This document shows positions 21,012-33,520 of a stretch of DNA of 64,000 nucleotides, piece by piece. The stretch covers positions 63,277,142-63,341,141 of the forward strand of contig ML677334.1 in assembly GCA_007922305.1 (NCBI GenBank). The letters run 5' to 3'. Position numbers and translations under genes: made by a program. Each line of letters begins with the position of its first letter. The stretch's first letter is position 1. Source of the stretch: Dermatemys mawii (Eukaryota; Chordata; Testudines; Dermatemydidae). Under the pieces are notes generated by a model. The model saw only the letters and a list, made by a program, of their open reading frames with translations, was not told the DNA's origin and made no database searches.

Positions 21012-22236
21012 TAGTAGTTGTTCATCCTTTTCATTACATCAGAAAGTACTTATCTTTGACTTAAGATTAAGATTAACTTGCTCTGTCTTCTGTACATTGT
21101 TCTGATCTTATGTATATAGAATTTGGCTCGGAACAAGCTTCAGGCTGCAATATAACTCAAGAAAGTTTGAGTCTTATATGGATATCAGCTGCCTAGAGGC
21201 AAACATTTTCACAACAGGGATGGTTCAGCTCCAAAATCTTTTAGACTCCAAATAAGAAAAGAATATACAAACTGAGTGTTTTGATTCATTAATGTGTTAC
21301 TCCAATTTTATTCCAAAATCAATTTCAATGGAATGATAATCATTAAACTGGAGTAATTTCCCACGTGAGTTAGGCCCTGAATCATTTCAATACTAATCCA
21401 AGCAATTGGCAAACTGAATGGAGGCTGAAAATCGTGTAGAATTTAATGCTTTCTACAGCGGAATTCTCAGTCATGTGTGGAATGTGTGTTTCACAGATTT
21501 GTTTTTAGTAAAATATCTGACTTTTTTCTTCAGTTCACATATTTTTACTGTAGGAGTTGAGCACATGTTTAAGTGCTGACCTGAATAGAAATGGACCTAA
21601 ATACAAAAGATATCAGAACCAAGGTAGAAATGCAATGGCCATTTACTTGGAGTTCTCTTTATGAACCAATTCATAACAATCTTTCTAGGTAAAGCGAAGA
21701 TAAGCTGGTGTGAAAGCAGCTGATGTATCAAAAGGGAGTAGAGGAAATAATGGGATAAAAAGGCATTACAAATGAAGAGATCGGAGGGTAACTTTTGGGC
21801 TTGGACTGACCTGGCCTTGGCATGTCAAGTTGAGAGCCAGGACTCCGTTACTTCATAGTCCAATTAACTGGCACTGTAAGCATTATGATTAACAATTTAT
21901 ACCCATAAACTGTAGCTCTTAAATTATAATTTTTAGATCTTATTTACACTAAAAAGGTAAAATTTGATATAAAAAAGTAAACTTGAGAATCAAACAATAA
22001 AGAAATGTCTGATTAATTACTTTCACTGTTTCCCTTAATTATTGCAATGAGGGTGTTCAGGAATGTATTGCACATCTTGCATATATTTCTAACTTGCATC
22101 TAAATCTGTAACACTTAAATCAGGTGCAGAGCATGTATTTTAGCTAATTGTAGCTACCCTTATATGAATTTAACAAACCTATTAATTCAGTTTTTTTAAA
22201 AAATTATGGTTTTAGGTCATTATTTGATGTGAGCAG
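21012..22236. other. No recognisable gene
   Basis: AT-rich stretch with an imperfect inverted pair near 21297-21360 (TTACTCCAATTTTATTCC and its loose complement). Nothing codes convincingly. Confidence 0.4.
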
Positions 22237-23587
22237 TGTCAGGATGAGCTCTACCCTGACATCTGGTGGTGAATTGTGGGAATTGCAGTGAATTGTGGAA
22301 AAGAACTTCTATTTGCATAGGCACACCCACCACGCCTACCCTAAGCTCACAACAGCCCAAATGGTCACTTTGGCTGCTGTGGGATACCCAGTTTCCCCAC
22401 TATTGGGGCAGAAATGATAAAGTGTTACCCTGATTATGTGAATCAAGGATTGTGGACATGTACTTGTTTGTTGTGATGGAGGGACTCACCATTATCTAGG
22501 TAGCACTCACTGGGCAAGGGGCAGGAGTTCAAAACTCAATGAGTTTGAGAGAGGCTGTGGATAAGTACTTATACCCTTTTCATAAGGGCCTTGTTTAAGG
22601 GTTCTACAAGCCTATTGTATCTTGTTTCTTTCCACTGTGGAATGTCAGAGCTAAATTTTGATTCTATTAGGAGTCTAGAGTCAGCCTACTGAGCTGAATT
22701 CACTTTGGGTCAAGTGGTGCACCTGCACTGAGGCCCCTCTACTAAAAGCTGAAATCCCTGAGCACTGTGTTAAGTTGGGCGGGGGGGGATGAAGGTATAT
22801 TGCTAAGCAGTTGGTGGAGCCGAGCAGTTCGTTCAGCTGGCAGAGAGGAGTGGTGGACTCAGCCGAGCAGTTCCTGGGCGCAGTTCACATGGCTGGCAGA
22901 GAGGAGCAGCAGACTCAGCTGAGCAGTCCCTGGGCGCAGTTTGTGTTACTGGCAGAGTGAAGCAGTTGGCTGAACCAAGCAGTTCCTGGATGCAATTTGT
23001 GCCGCTGGCAGAGTGGAGCAGAGCTGCTGATGAAGCTGAGCTGTTCTTGGGATGGCTGGCAGAGTGGCTCATCGTGAGGGCGGCAGCAGAACCCCATGGA
23101 GAGGCAGGGCATTCGGTCTTGGATCAATTAAGGTGCCCCTTATCTTGACCCCCCATTTCCACCCAGGTTGGGAGGTTGAACTCTGCAGAGACTTTTGGGG
23201 TTGCTGGACTTCTGGATTGTGGGCCTTTTGGGACCTTGGGTGACTTTGGGGCTTGTGGGACCCAAGAGCCAAAGAGAAGGACACAGCCCATTTGCTGGTG
23301 GGGGAGCTTCTGGTTCGTGGTTTGTTTTATGAATCCTCTTTGTGGTGTTTCCCCAATAATACCACATTGTTTCTCTCTGTTATTAAAAGGCTTTTGGTAC
23401 ACACACAGTCTGTGCTTGCGAGAGGAGAAGTACTGCCTCTTAGAGGTGCCCAGAGGGGTGGTATATGGTTGTCCCAGGTCACTGAGTGGGGGCTCGAGCC
23501 GGTTTTGTATTATCTTATTGGAATGGAACCCCTGGATACTGAACCCGGCCCTTGTTGCTGCCAACTCTGATGGGCAGAAGGGTTACA
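22237..23587 (+). mobile_element. LTR of a retrotransposon, about 1.35 kb
   Basis: It starts TGTCAGGATGAGCTC and ends GGGCAGAAGGGTTACA. A polyadenylation-like signal, CTGTTATTAAAAGGC, lies near 23377-23391, with a typical U5-like region after it. I recognise the unit as a turtle LTR. The region at 22813-23070 carries tandem repeats in the U3 part. The flanks (GCAG and TTAA) do not match, so the target duplication is lost or the ends are slightly off. ORFs on both strands at 22833-23640 reflect its composition. Confidence 0.6.
22813..23070. repeat. About 56-bp tandem repeats in the LTR
   Basis: Five imperfect copies start near 22813, 22861, 22917, 22973 and 23033. Each carries AGC(C/T)GAGCAGTTCC-like sequence, then GGGCGCAGTTTG, then CTGGCAGAG. 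The first and last copies are shortened. Tandem repeats of this kind in a U3 region are common sites of transcription-factor binding; that role is inferred. Confidence 0.7.
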
Positions 23588-23891
23588 TTAATATTATTCA
23601 AACTTCTCCAGCCAAAAGTTCTTTGTCTTACAGTGTGTGAGTTGCTTTTTAAAGAATAAGTTACCTTCAGAAAATGTATTAGAGTACTTCCAAATGTGTA
23701 TGGTGCTGATACATGATTATGTGCTAGGTGAGGCAAGAGACAGGATAATAATTTTTTTAAAAAAAATGCATGTAAATTACAGGGGACATCAAAGGCACTA
23801 CATACAAATGTTTAACAAATAAGCATTGCACATCTGGTGGTAGAATTTAGGTCCAGGCACAGAGTTTATTTTGTTGCTTAATAGAGAGTTT

Positions 23892-23962
23892 GGGCCAAAT
23901 TCATCCCTGAAGAACTCCACAGATGTTAATGGAGTGGCACCAGCAATGAATGTGGCCGTGCA
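23892..23962. repeat. Foldback repeat
   Basis: GGGCCAAATTCATCCCTGAA (23892-23911) has an inverted partner AGCAATGAATGTGGCC near 23943-23958, with GTTAATGGAGTGGCACC between. It is one of several short palindromic interspersed repeats in this window. Confidence 0.5.
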
Positions 23963-25054
23963 TTTCTATTTCTTGTTTACCCTTTTTTTTCTCTCCTTGA
24001 TATGTAAATATAACTCTCTTTGAGTGTTCATTTGGTTACTTTACTTCCTTTATTCCTCACACCGTTTGGAAGGGCCCAAAAGGGGTCACACAAGAATGAG
24101 GTGACATATTTGTCCTAGGATTAAACCTATATTTTTCATACATCTTTTATCTTCTACACGTAGTAGAGTGAAGGACTGAGCTTTGTCCTCAATTTGCATG
24201 TCCATGTGGGTGTGGCAAATACAAATAGGGTTGTTGTTTTTTTTTAAGTAAGAATACCTTGACAGTATCTTTGTAATTTGAAACACCAAATAAATACAGA
24301 CTTGAAAGGAGTGGTAAACATTTTCATTGTGGCATTTCGTCCAAAGTTACTGAAATAATCAAATGTGAGTGAATAAATAAAGCTATAAATGATCACTGAC
24401 AGATCTACTATGGGTAATAGCAATGATTATGGTGGTAATATCCTAATATTTATTCTATTTATATTCCCTCTTTATTCTGGACACTACCATTTTCACTAGT
24501 CATTATTTTTGTCCAAGTCAGTTAGCAGTAGATTATAAAGCAAAGTTTGTTTCTTCATATTGTAAGCCAATTGCAAAGGAGTAGAACAATAGACTGTCTT
24601 TCAAGGCTGAGCAAACAAAGCATGAGATTTAGGTTTCTTCTACATTTGACTGGTTCATTTCTGACAAACACTTCCAAAAATGTTCTGAAGCGTGAAATAT
24701 GAAATATTTTAGAAAACTTGACTACTTCATCCACTGCTTGTATAACCTTTCTGGCCACTCGGTGACAGTGGAGGTTAAGTAACTGCAGCAAGAAGGAATT
24801 TAAGGTAAAATACAGTAAATTGGAAACATGGAACCATCAAGATAAAATAATTCTGGAGGAAGATATTTTACGTGTACTAAAGGATATTATTGTTTTTGCT
24901 ACAGCTTAATAGCTTTACACCAAAGTGTTTCTTTCCCAAATTACAGTAGTTATTTAGCAATGGTTAAACTGACTGTCTCACAGTAGGAGTGATCTAGAAT
25001 AGAATGCTAGAACATAAAGCCATATTCTAGCTTCAGAGACAGCAGGTGGGATTA
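23963..25054. other. No recognisable gene
   Basis: AT-rich sequence. The ORF on - at 24555-24791 has no recognisable domain. Confidence 0.4.
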
Positions 25055-25252
25055 TCAAAAGCATTTAAGTGTAGAATTGATTGAAATTTCCCCTTCAAAA
25101 TAGTTTTGAACCCATGATGATTGACATATAATTATATTACCCTCCTTGAATTCTTTATTAATTGAGTCCCATATCAGACACTGAATTATCTTACCTGGGA
25201 TCATCGTCAGATGGACAGGCCTATAATTACCTGGGTCATCTAATTTGTTCAT
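25055..25252 (-). pseudogene. LINE (CR1-like) reverse-transcriptase fragment
   Basis: The - strand translation contains DDPGNYRPVHLTMIPGKII (read from about 25232 down to 25174). This is the NYRPVSLTSIPGKI motif at the start of CR1 and related LINE reverse transcriptases. It decays quickly afterwards. It is an isolated internal piece with no CR1 3' end attached. Confidence 0.6.
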
Positions 25253-28200
25253 CTATAATAGTGCTAGATGCAATATAAAAGCCTGAACAGAACAGGAAAG
25301 GGATGAACAGACATAAGAGGTTTAAAAATTCAAATAGTAGCAGAAAATGTTTTCTAGTAGTCACCCAACTAGAATATACCTCCTTTCCACTGGGTATGTT
25401 TGGTCCACATTTGTGATAGGTAATATTTGTAAAATATTACCCTCATGATTAGTTCATCACGAAATAATCTTTTGAAGTAAATATTGGGACCCAATTTCAG
25501 CATAAACATATATTTCATATAATGGTGTCTAGTATGGGTAAGAATCAGTGTACTTCTGAACGCAGGAGCCTGTGTTGTAGTTTGCAGCCAGAAAAATGCT
25601 GTTTATGGGGCAATCTAGTTCTAGGTACAGTACTAGGCCAGGTCTACAGTAGGAACACTTTACTAGTATAGGAATACCAGAATATTATACTAGCAAAGCA
25701 CTTGCAACATGGATGCCCCAGCAAAGGCAGGAGCCTTGACCAGGTTCTAAAAGGGAAGCTGGAAGCAATGTTATATTGGTATTATATAATCTGCAAAATT
25801 ATTTTGGGAGATGTTTGGAGGCTTCTATACTCATACTCCCATATTCTATCCATAGCTGCAGCTACAGTAATCTAAGAAGAAAAGCATTGCCACTGAAAAC
25901 ATGTTCAGTATGAAAAGCAGAATGTTTTAAGGCTGCAAAAGGTTAACAAAAGACTAAGGTAGAGTATTGCCTACTCAAGAAACAAAATAATTCTCAGTGC
26001 AGGTTGCAAACTGAAGCAGACATCTGGACTACTGAAAACAGAACTGTAATTCACATAGAAATGGCATTTGACCCCGAGTCACTTTTCAAATAGGGAATGA
26101 TGAGAGAGCTTGTCATACTCTAGTATTGGAATTTTTGCCATTAGTAAGAGGGCTGCTGCTAAAACTGATTTCTAACTCTAAACAGTAGAAAATGTGACAG
26201 TCAGAAGATGTATATTGTACTCTCAAAGAGAGTCTGGAGGCAACATTTTGTACAAGTCTAATTTAGAAAATAAAAATTCTCAGACAATTGGAATAAAGAG
26301 AACTAAAGTATTTTTTAAAAATGCATATAATACACAGGATATGAAATTAGAAGTGAACAGGATTATAAAATACCTGAGGTTGAATATCTATCCCTAGTAC
26401 TAATTTGATCAAAAGTTATAACCAAATTACAATTTTTGCTTAGTTTTGATTGAAAATAAAATCAATATAGAATTTCCTTGTGGAATGAAGACTTTATTGG
26501 CCTTTATATTCATTAGTTGTTGGTTTTTACATTGATTTTAACTCATTTTAACTAGACATTTGAACCTCACTCCTAATAATGTGTTTGGCATGTGATATGA
26601 GACAAGGTCAGAAATATGACTGGATTTATGTAAAATATTAGATATGAGGCAAAGGGGTTTAAACTTAAAATAGTGGAAAAAGTAGAATTTCTTCCTTCAG
26701 ATAGCTTTTTGTTTTTTAGACTGCTAACCTTTTTTATTACAAGTCTCTTTCATGTGTATAGGTAATTTTTTTTTAATATTTGTAATCAGTGGTGCATTTT
26801 AAAAAAATAAACAATCTGATATTGCTCCATCAGAGAGGAATTAACTTTTTTCCCTCAGCCATAGTGCTTTTTAGTTTCTTTTCTGTACATTTAGCACCCC
26901 TATTGGTCTTGTTGTTGAAGTTTCTCTCTCACATCATTTTATTTTGTTTCATTTACCTAATTGTTGTATCAGAGACTCCTGAAAAGAAATAAAAAGACAG
27001 ATTTCTGGCTGTATTCAAAATAAAGAAGACATTATAACCTCTTCTTGTACAAAACACTGATGGAAATTAGTTTCAGAATTCAAAGTTTCATTTTTCAGAG
27101 TTTCAGAATGTGTGTATGTGTATAAAATATGAGAATGAGTCTGAACATGCTTAGAAGGTCCTGCTAAAATAATCTGTAAGTGTGTTTGATTTCAGGCATT
27201 TAATTAGCAGGAAACAGTTCCAAGAACAGGAATATTTTTGAAAAAAATCTAGATTAATGCTTAGGCTCATATCTGTAGGGCTGACTACATGGAGGTCAGT
27301 AAGTTATGGGCTGTATGCTTCAAAGCATGACTATGAATTATATAATTTTCATTTTGTCCACCTTCTATAATAGAAGCAAAACCTGGCATTTAGGGCAAAA
27401 AATTTAGTCTGATTACTCTCACCTGCTCAATGTAAGACTTGACAAGAGCATTATCTTAATTTAAATTAATGTTATAAAATTCTATCATTTTCCTCAGATA
27501 ATTGTCTACAGCTTGTTGCATTTTAATACATTAATACTTTTACTAAATGCTCATGAAGTTAAAACTTCCTAATAGTCAAACAAAATAGTCAGCCATTAAA
27601 TATCTATAGAATAAACTGCAAAAATTAGCATCAAAACAAGCAAATTACCTCTTGGGGTTTTTTCCCCAAGCACAAACAGCTATAAAAACAATTTATTATG
27701 AATCTGGCTAATACAATTTAAATTTCAGAATGTTCAGGTATCCTGATAGTTCAGGTATCATAGATACAATGAAAATGGATGCATAGCATTTTTGATTACC
27801 ACTACATTTAAATACTTTGCTTGCTAAGGTTCATTTATTGAGGGCAATATTTCTCAAATTCTGCAGCGACAATTTCTTCAAAGGTAAGCTCAGCAAAAGT
27901 TAAGAGGTTTTTTTTCTTGCTTGCTCGATCATTTCATGTGTGTCTACGCCAAAGTAGACCTGTGCAGTAAGGTGCTGAATATAGTCTGAGTCTGAAGTAT
28001 AATGATCTAGGAAGAAGGGAAAAATGAGGGGCTACTCAGTCCACATTTCCAAACACAGATTAATTCTTCTAGGAGGATGGGGCCAGTCATGATTCCCTTG
28101 ACGCACCTTCTTAAATGGTATGTACCAATGTTACCTGAGGTGCTCTCAACCCAAAGCTCAGGGTAACTGTCCTCTTTGCGAAGTGGTATCAGGAACAAAT

Positions 28201-28478
28201 CAAAGGGGGACACACACATTACCCACAGTCTGGAAAGGTCTTGAGTGATCAAACAAGGTTCAGGTGGCCATCTATCTGCGGGTCTCTGGGGATTTCAAGA
28301 GATGTCCAGAAGGTCAAATCCAAATCACTCAGACCTCTTTCCCTTTTTATGCTCAAAATGTGACACAGCTTGTCAATCACCAATAACTGCTGAGGAAGCA
28401 GTTTGTTAAGCAAGAAGTTTCAAGCCAGTAGTTATAAAGATGTGTTTTTGCAGAGTCTGTAGTCACTTGGGCCCCCAT
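25253..28478. other. No recognisable gene; repeat-poor
   Basis: Mostly AT-rich unique sequence. A single MITE-like terminus AGGCCAGGTCTACAGTAGG occurs near 25637-25655 without a visible partner. A short hairpin CTTGGGGTTTTTTCCCCAAG lies at about 27651-27670. ORFs at 26194-26992 and 28007-28252 look like chance. Confidence 0.45.
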
Positions 28479-28498
28479 ACACACACACACACACACAC
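28479..28498. repeat. (AC)10 microsatellite
   Basis: Ten uninterrupted AC dinucleotides. Confidence 0.95.
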
Positions 28499-28929
28499 TA
28501 GAAGTCAAATATAGATAGACTTCCTGTCTTTCCAAAACCGACTACTTCAGCAGTTTGAAAGAAGCAAATCAGGAGGGTGCTCAGTTCTCATGGTCACTTC
28601 CCCTCCTCTCCTGGCCGACCTAGTTATGCTAACACTGCTACAAAGGCCTTACAGGTGCTTTTGGCAATAGGCATAATAATAAACATTCCGGTACTGGCAG
28701 TGGCCTAGGCATTCTGCTGCACTGCCAGTGTTTCCCTTAACACCAGGGGAGGCCTAAATATTTTAACTGACTCTTACAGAAGAATGTTGTAACAGTATTT
28801 AAGAATTCCTGGTACCGGGGAAAGTTCTTGATTTAATTTTATTTATTCTTCATTGATCTTCTAATAGCCAAATATTTGATTTTGTAAAAAGAATGATATT
28901 ATTTGGCACCTATGTAACACTTTCATTGC

Positions 28930-29095
28930 CTGTTATTCCGATGTATTTCCTAGGTAACTCTTATTGTACTCGTTTTATACATAGGTAGAATGTGGTATAA
29001 AGATTAAGTAGCTTACCACTACACAATAATTCAGTGGCAGAAATGGAAAAATAACCCAGATTGCCTGACTCCTCTTTTTTTTCCTCAAATCACTA
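28930..29095 (-). mobile_element. MIR-like CORE-SINE remnant
   Basis: The - strand reads GGCAATCTGGGTTATT, GCCACTGAATTATTGTG and GCTACTTAATCTTTATACC. These correspond to the central MIR/CORE-SINE block (CTGGGTTC..., GCCACTTACTAGCTGTGTG, AAGTTACTTAACC). It is very diverged. Confidence 0.55.
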
Positions 29096-29894
29096 GAGCT
29101 CATTGCTTTCCCAATAGAACAGATGCATAAAGAAAAAAAGTAGCACTTGAACATGGTTATTTGTAGTCAAATTCTTTTATAGCATTAAAAGTGACCCCAT
29201 CTCAAAATTGAAAGCAAAGAATCAAATAAAGAATGAAACCACAAGGCCTTGCTCATCAGAGCACAGACTGTAAGAGCCTGGTTGATATTGAGCTATTATT
29301 TAGTTTATGTTAGAAATCACTGCATTCTGAGAAACAAGGTTAGTGCAGGCACTCTTTTCAGTTCCTAGCTTTATAGATTATTAATCTGTGGAGAGATGTC
29401 CTTTATTTTCTCCCACTAGCAAACCTACAAATGCTTTTAGAAACATTTTTTTCCCATAATTATTTTGAGATGAGTAATGGTAGAAGGGGGAGGAAGGTTC
29501 TTGTTTTATTGCCTATCATCTGGTTGCCAATTTGCAAGTTGATAACCATTAGCCACTTAGGGGCCACCACAGATGTTCTGAGGTGAAATCCGGTGCACAG
29601 TTCAAGCATTAGGTTTTACAAATACCAAGTTCTGGTGAGCCTAGTAAACTTTCTTAAACAGGTAAAACATAACATAAAAGCCCAGAGAAACCTAATAAAG
29701 AAATATAAGGGCAATAGATAGGGCCTCTACACTTCCTACAAAGAGGAAAGATGCTGTTACTGGCTTGCAAAATGGTTACTGTAAATCAAAGAAGCAGCTT
29801 CCCCATAGAATTTAAAGGGCTACCAGTAAGTAGCAGCACATGCTGGGAATGATTCCTATCTATAAAAGAAGTTTGTTAGTAAAAAGGTGATCCT
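29096..29894. other. No recognisable gene
   Basis: Unique-looking sequence. No long ORF and no repeat edge were seen. Confidence 0.4.
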
Positions 29895-30005
29895 GGCCTA
29901 TGACCCTGATTCTGAAAACACTTATGTATGCAAGTAGTCTTATTTATTTCAATAGCGCTATTCATGTGCTCAGATACTAGAGTATAAGTGTTTTTAAGAC
30001 TGAGT
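29895..30005. repeat. Foldback repeat (AAACACTTATG type)
   Basis: CCCTGATTCTGAAAACACTTA (trimmed start near 29903) has an inverted partner, TATAAGTGTTTTTAAGACTG, near 29984-30003, around a centre TTTATTTCAATAG. This is a common turtle and bird palindromic repeat. Confidence 0.5.
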
Positions 30006-31039
30006 TTAAGTATGTGGAAAAAAAAATATAAACAATTTAAGACCAAATCTGTTTGCATTGAAATAAATGCTGGAGCAAGTTCTCTGCTGGATTATTAAAA
30101 CAAATTAAGTAGGTTGAGATCTCAATTTTCCTTTTGTGGTCTCAAACTTAAAATGAAGTTCTACCCTGGAAAAATGACTACAAAATAGTACCATTTTACT
30201 CAACACATGTATAACTTGTTTGTACTCAAAGTAATATCTAAGACAGTGACAAATGTTTTCCTTCTTTTAGAAATACAGAGGTAGTACTGCTACAGGAGAG
30301 AGAGCATTACATATAATTGAATGAACGAAGTTCTAATTGTAGGCCCAATTCTGCTATTAGCTGCAACTTCTCAACCTGGAGAAGACAATGGAGGTTTCAC
30401 AGGTATGTCTGAAGTCAGATTTTAAAAGGATTGTGCTTTATTATTGTTGGACCACAAAGAACACAACTTGACTTTCAGATCCCAAACTGTGTCTGCAGGA
30501 CTGACAGTTATCAAAAAGTGCTCTTGTTTTTTGTGGAGGTTTTTGTGTGTGTCAGAGCTAAGTATGCTTTATCTGAAGTCAGAGTGACCACAAATAGAAT
30601 TTCCTCAAGGTAACTTCCACAAAGGTACTTTTCAGAAAGGCGCTGCACTTCAATTTATGTTCTCCCTTTAGTATGTCTACATTTTTTAATTAGTTTTCTT
30701 AAATTACTTCATCTTGTGTCTGAAGCCTCCACCATATCCTTATGTATGTTTTGTGGATGTAATATCAGCTGCAGGGAATTCTCTGTAGGAAATTTTGTTT
30801 AACCAAAGATAAATAAATCCACCAGGTCCTTAAAATCCTCTTACCTACCAGTCAATCCAAATGAGAGCCTGTGGTGATGGCAGCTGTCAGTCACAACCTT
30901 TTGGGATTTCTTTGAAAGGAACGTTTGGAGACAGGGCTGAAAAAATTACAGTGGAATAGTTTTCCATTAGAAAATGATAATTCGGTGAAATAGAAACATT
31001 GTGGAAATGTATTGATTCTCTCAAAACTTTTGATGGAAA
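30006..31039. other. No recognisable gene
   Basis: AT-rich sequence. ORFs of about 60 codons have no recognisable content. Confidence 0.4.
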
Positions 31040-31165
31040 CCATGCAGGCTATCTGGCAGCCTGGCTGGTGGGCAGGCAGGTTACCTGGCTTCCCCACTGG
31101 TTTGCCGCCTGGCTGCCAAGATCTTTGGCTAGCCATCCGGCTCCTTGGCTTCTGGGCCAGCTAGC
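31040..31165. repeat. GCCTGGCTGG-rich low-complexity block
   Basis: Imperfect tetranucleotide-like repeats of TGGC/GGCT (for example GCCTGGCTGGTGGGCAGGCA at 31058-31077) continue irregularly to about 31165. They look like a degraded (CTGG)n tract just upstream of a CR1 3' end. Confidence 0.6.
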
Positions 31166-31244
31166 AGGTAGACACCAAAATAGAGTGTTTTCTTTCATCA
31201 GAAATTTGCAGGGTTAATATTTTGTTCTGACGTGAAATGAAACA

Positions 31245-31415
31245 AAAGGAATATTAGTTAAGCAGTGGAATAGGCTTTCAAAGGGAGTTGCGGAATTCCT
31301 GTTATTGGAAGTTTTTAAACACCTGTCTGGTATACTTGGTCCTGTCTCAGTGCAGAGGGCTGGACGAGATGACCTCTTCAGGTTCCTTCCAGCCCAACAT
31401 TTCTATGATTCTATA
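31245..31415 (+). mobile_element. CR1 LINE 3' terminus
   Basis: A short 5'-truncated CR1 end: GTGGAATAGGCTTTCAAAGG, then GGCTGGACGAGATGACCTC, finishing ATTTCTATGATTCTATAA. It is the same subfamily ending as the CR1 at 8.5-9.9 kb. Confidence 0.8.
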
Positions 31416-32089
31416 AAATGTCAACAACGCAGAATGTCCCACAAAATGGAAATTCTTTTCTAGCCAGCTCTGAAGGAGCTTAGTCCTTTTAAAATGATTA
31501 GGCCAGGTCTCGTAGTTGACTTAGCAGCACCTCATGAACAACTGTTCAGCAGGCCACTAACAGAAATAAGTATGTCAGGACAGATGTCTGATCTGTCAAT
31601 TTCTCTGAAGAGATCAATAAATTAACACCATGTCTGTATCCTATTCTCATTAGAAGTTTGACTGCTTAGGAACTAACAAATGGGGGATAGTAGATGCTAC
31701 TGATATCAATTAACTAGCAGCTTCTAAATTGTCTTCCTCAGTAAGGGAAGATTAGAGAATGAGTGATAATGAATATCAAGCAATAGTTTCTTGCGGAATA
31801 ACTGTACACTCCAGAGCAGACAGACATGGCCCCATGTCTTAGATTTTCATACTGAACATAAAGCAAGAGTGTTATGTGAAAGTAGGCTTTTCACCCCACA
31901 TTCTGTATCATTTTTTAAACTACTGGTCCAGTCTTAGTCTAATGGAAGTACATGGTGAATAAGAGTAATATGAGTTGCCTTACTAAGAGCTCTTCATGTC
32001 GTAGTGACCCTAGTTTCTAAGACCAGGCTAGATGATCACAGTGGTGCCTTCTAATCCCCAAAGTAATTCCTACAGCATTTCTTTAAAAA
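31416..32089. other. No recognisable gene; possible CR1/SINE tail
   Basis: AGACCAGGCTAGATGATCAC and GTGCCTTCTAATCC at about 32020-32056 resemble the shared CR1/SINE tail. The rest is unassigned. Confidence 0.4.
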
Positions 32090-32330
32090 ACACAATAACA
32101 AACTAATCTCAATTTTAAAAAATTGCCACTGATGGAGAATTCAGCATAACCCTTGCTAAATTGTTCCAATGGTTAATTATTGTCAACATGTCCCTGTTGT
32201 AGCACAATATGTAATCCAAAAGTTATTGCTGAATTCATAAGTCAAAGTTGTATCTTGTGTTTAATGGGGAGCTGTCTATACTAAAAGTGAAAGCTTCTGA
32301 AATACAGAAGAATTGAGGAAGGGAAATGCT
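32090..32330 (-). mobile_element. Old CR1/L3-like fragment
   Basis: On - the sequence reads ACCATTGGAACAATTTAGC and neighbouring blocks typical of the 3' part of CR1-type LINEs. It is strongly diverged and its limits are approximate. Confidence 0.4.
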
Positions 32331-33419
32331 TTTTTATAAAAAAAAGTGAAGATTAATGAAAATGGCTTGAAAAGCAGAAAAATCCATAAAACTAATGCCA
32401 ATACACAGTTCAGACTGTCTTTAAAACATTTTTGCTAAAAAAATCTACAAATAAAAATTTCTTTGGGGAGAGAGTGCAACCCCTGAAAGATCCAGTGTGT
32501 ATCTTCTCAATCCATTCGAGGTTGGAATGATTGACATCACTCCTAAAATGAGTATTCTCAAGGAGTGGCTTTAGTATCCTCTCATTTACACAGGTGGTGG
32601 TCTGGTGTCAATCCAGTATGGCAATTGAGTTACTTTTGACTTACACCTGTTTAAGAAAGAGGAGAATCAGGCTAAGTAGGTTGTCAATTGGACTCTAGAG
32701 TTGCAAAGCAGAGTGTGGGTGGTTTGAACAAAAATCTCATTACTAGCTACATTTTGTGTATGAAATGCATCTCCCACACACTGCTTTGAAACTGCTATGA
32801 ATTCTTATTGTGTATCCATGGTAAAATAATTTCATTTTAAGCTCCCAGTCTGTGACCAGCTGTCCTACTAGCAAATCTTTGTGATTGATTTTTTTCTTTA
32901 GCCTCTCAGAAACTACACATTTTTTAACATGTAGCTTGTAAGACTTGATTTCAGATTAAATGGCACAGCCTGGGGGTTCAGCATGTTAAAATATTGCATG
33001 ATGCAGTCTGAGGATCTGAGCTTTGATCTCATGACAGGAACTACACACGAGTTTAAAAACAAGGTTGCTTTTGGACAATGTACAGCCACAGTCACCAGAA
33101 TTGTGAACAAGCATCTCAAAGCTTGGGGGTTCTAGCTCAGTAGTTTACATCATTTGCCCAGTAGCATCCCTCTCAATTAAATGCTTTAATGTATTTCTTA
33201 GTCATAAAGATCAAGCCTAAAAAAAAAAAAAATCCATCTAAGGTCATGCTGTTAAGCAGGATAAAAATTCATACTTTCCTCAGTAAGTGACAGGGAAGTC
33301 TTAAGTTTTTTGATCAGTTAGAGTAAGTAGCAGTAATGTTCTTTCTGACATAACATTGTCATAGATGTAACATGTTCATTAGTGAAAGGTAGCATAAATG
33401 GAGTATAATGGTACATAAT
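32331..33419. other. No recognisable gene
   Basis: AT-rich sequence with an A14 run near 33218-33231. No exon or element was recognised. Confidence 0.4.
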
Positions 33420-33520
33420 GATTTTGATTCACAAATCTTAAAGCACTTCACAGAAGTGAAATATCATCACGCTCATTTCACAGATGGAGAAACTGGGGAG
33501 CTTAGTATTGACTCAAATTC
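33420..33520 (-). mobile_element. MIR-like CORE-SINE remnant
   Basis: CATTTCACAGATGGAGAAAC at 33474-33493 is the complement of the MIR segment GTTTCC-CATCTGTAAAATG, preceded by a GATGATATT-like stretch. It is a short, old copy. Confidence 0.6.

Noticed and set aside
20632..21105. 157-codon ORF as a protein gene
   Set aside because: It spans a GC-rich hAT MITE and runs through its right terminus into unique DNA.
22813..23070. CRISPR-like regular repeats
   Set aside because: Units are contiguous tandem copies without unique spacers, inside an LTR in a vertebrate genome.
27651..27670. Rho-independent terminator-like hairpin
   Set aside because: The genome is eukaryotic and there is no gene upstream. 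It is a chance GGGG/CCCC hairpin.
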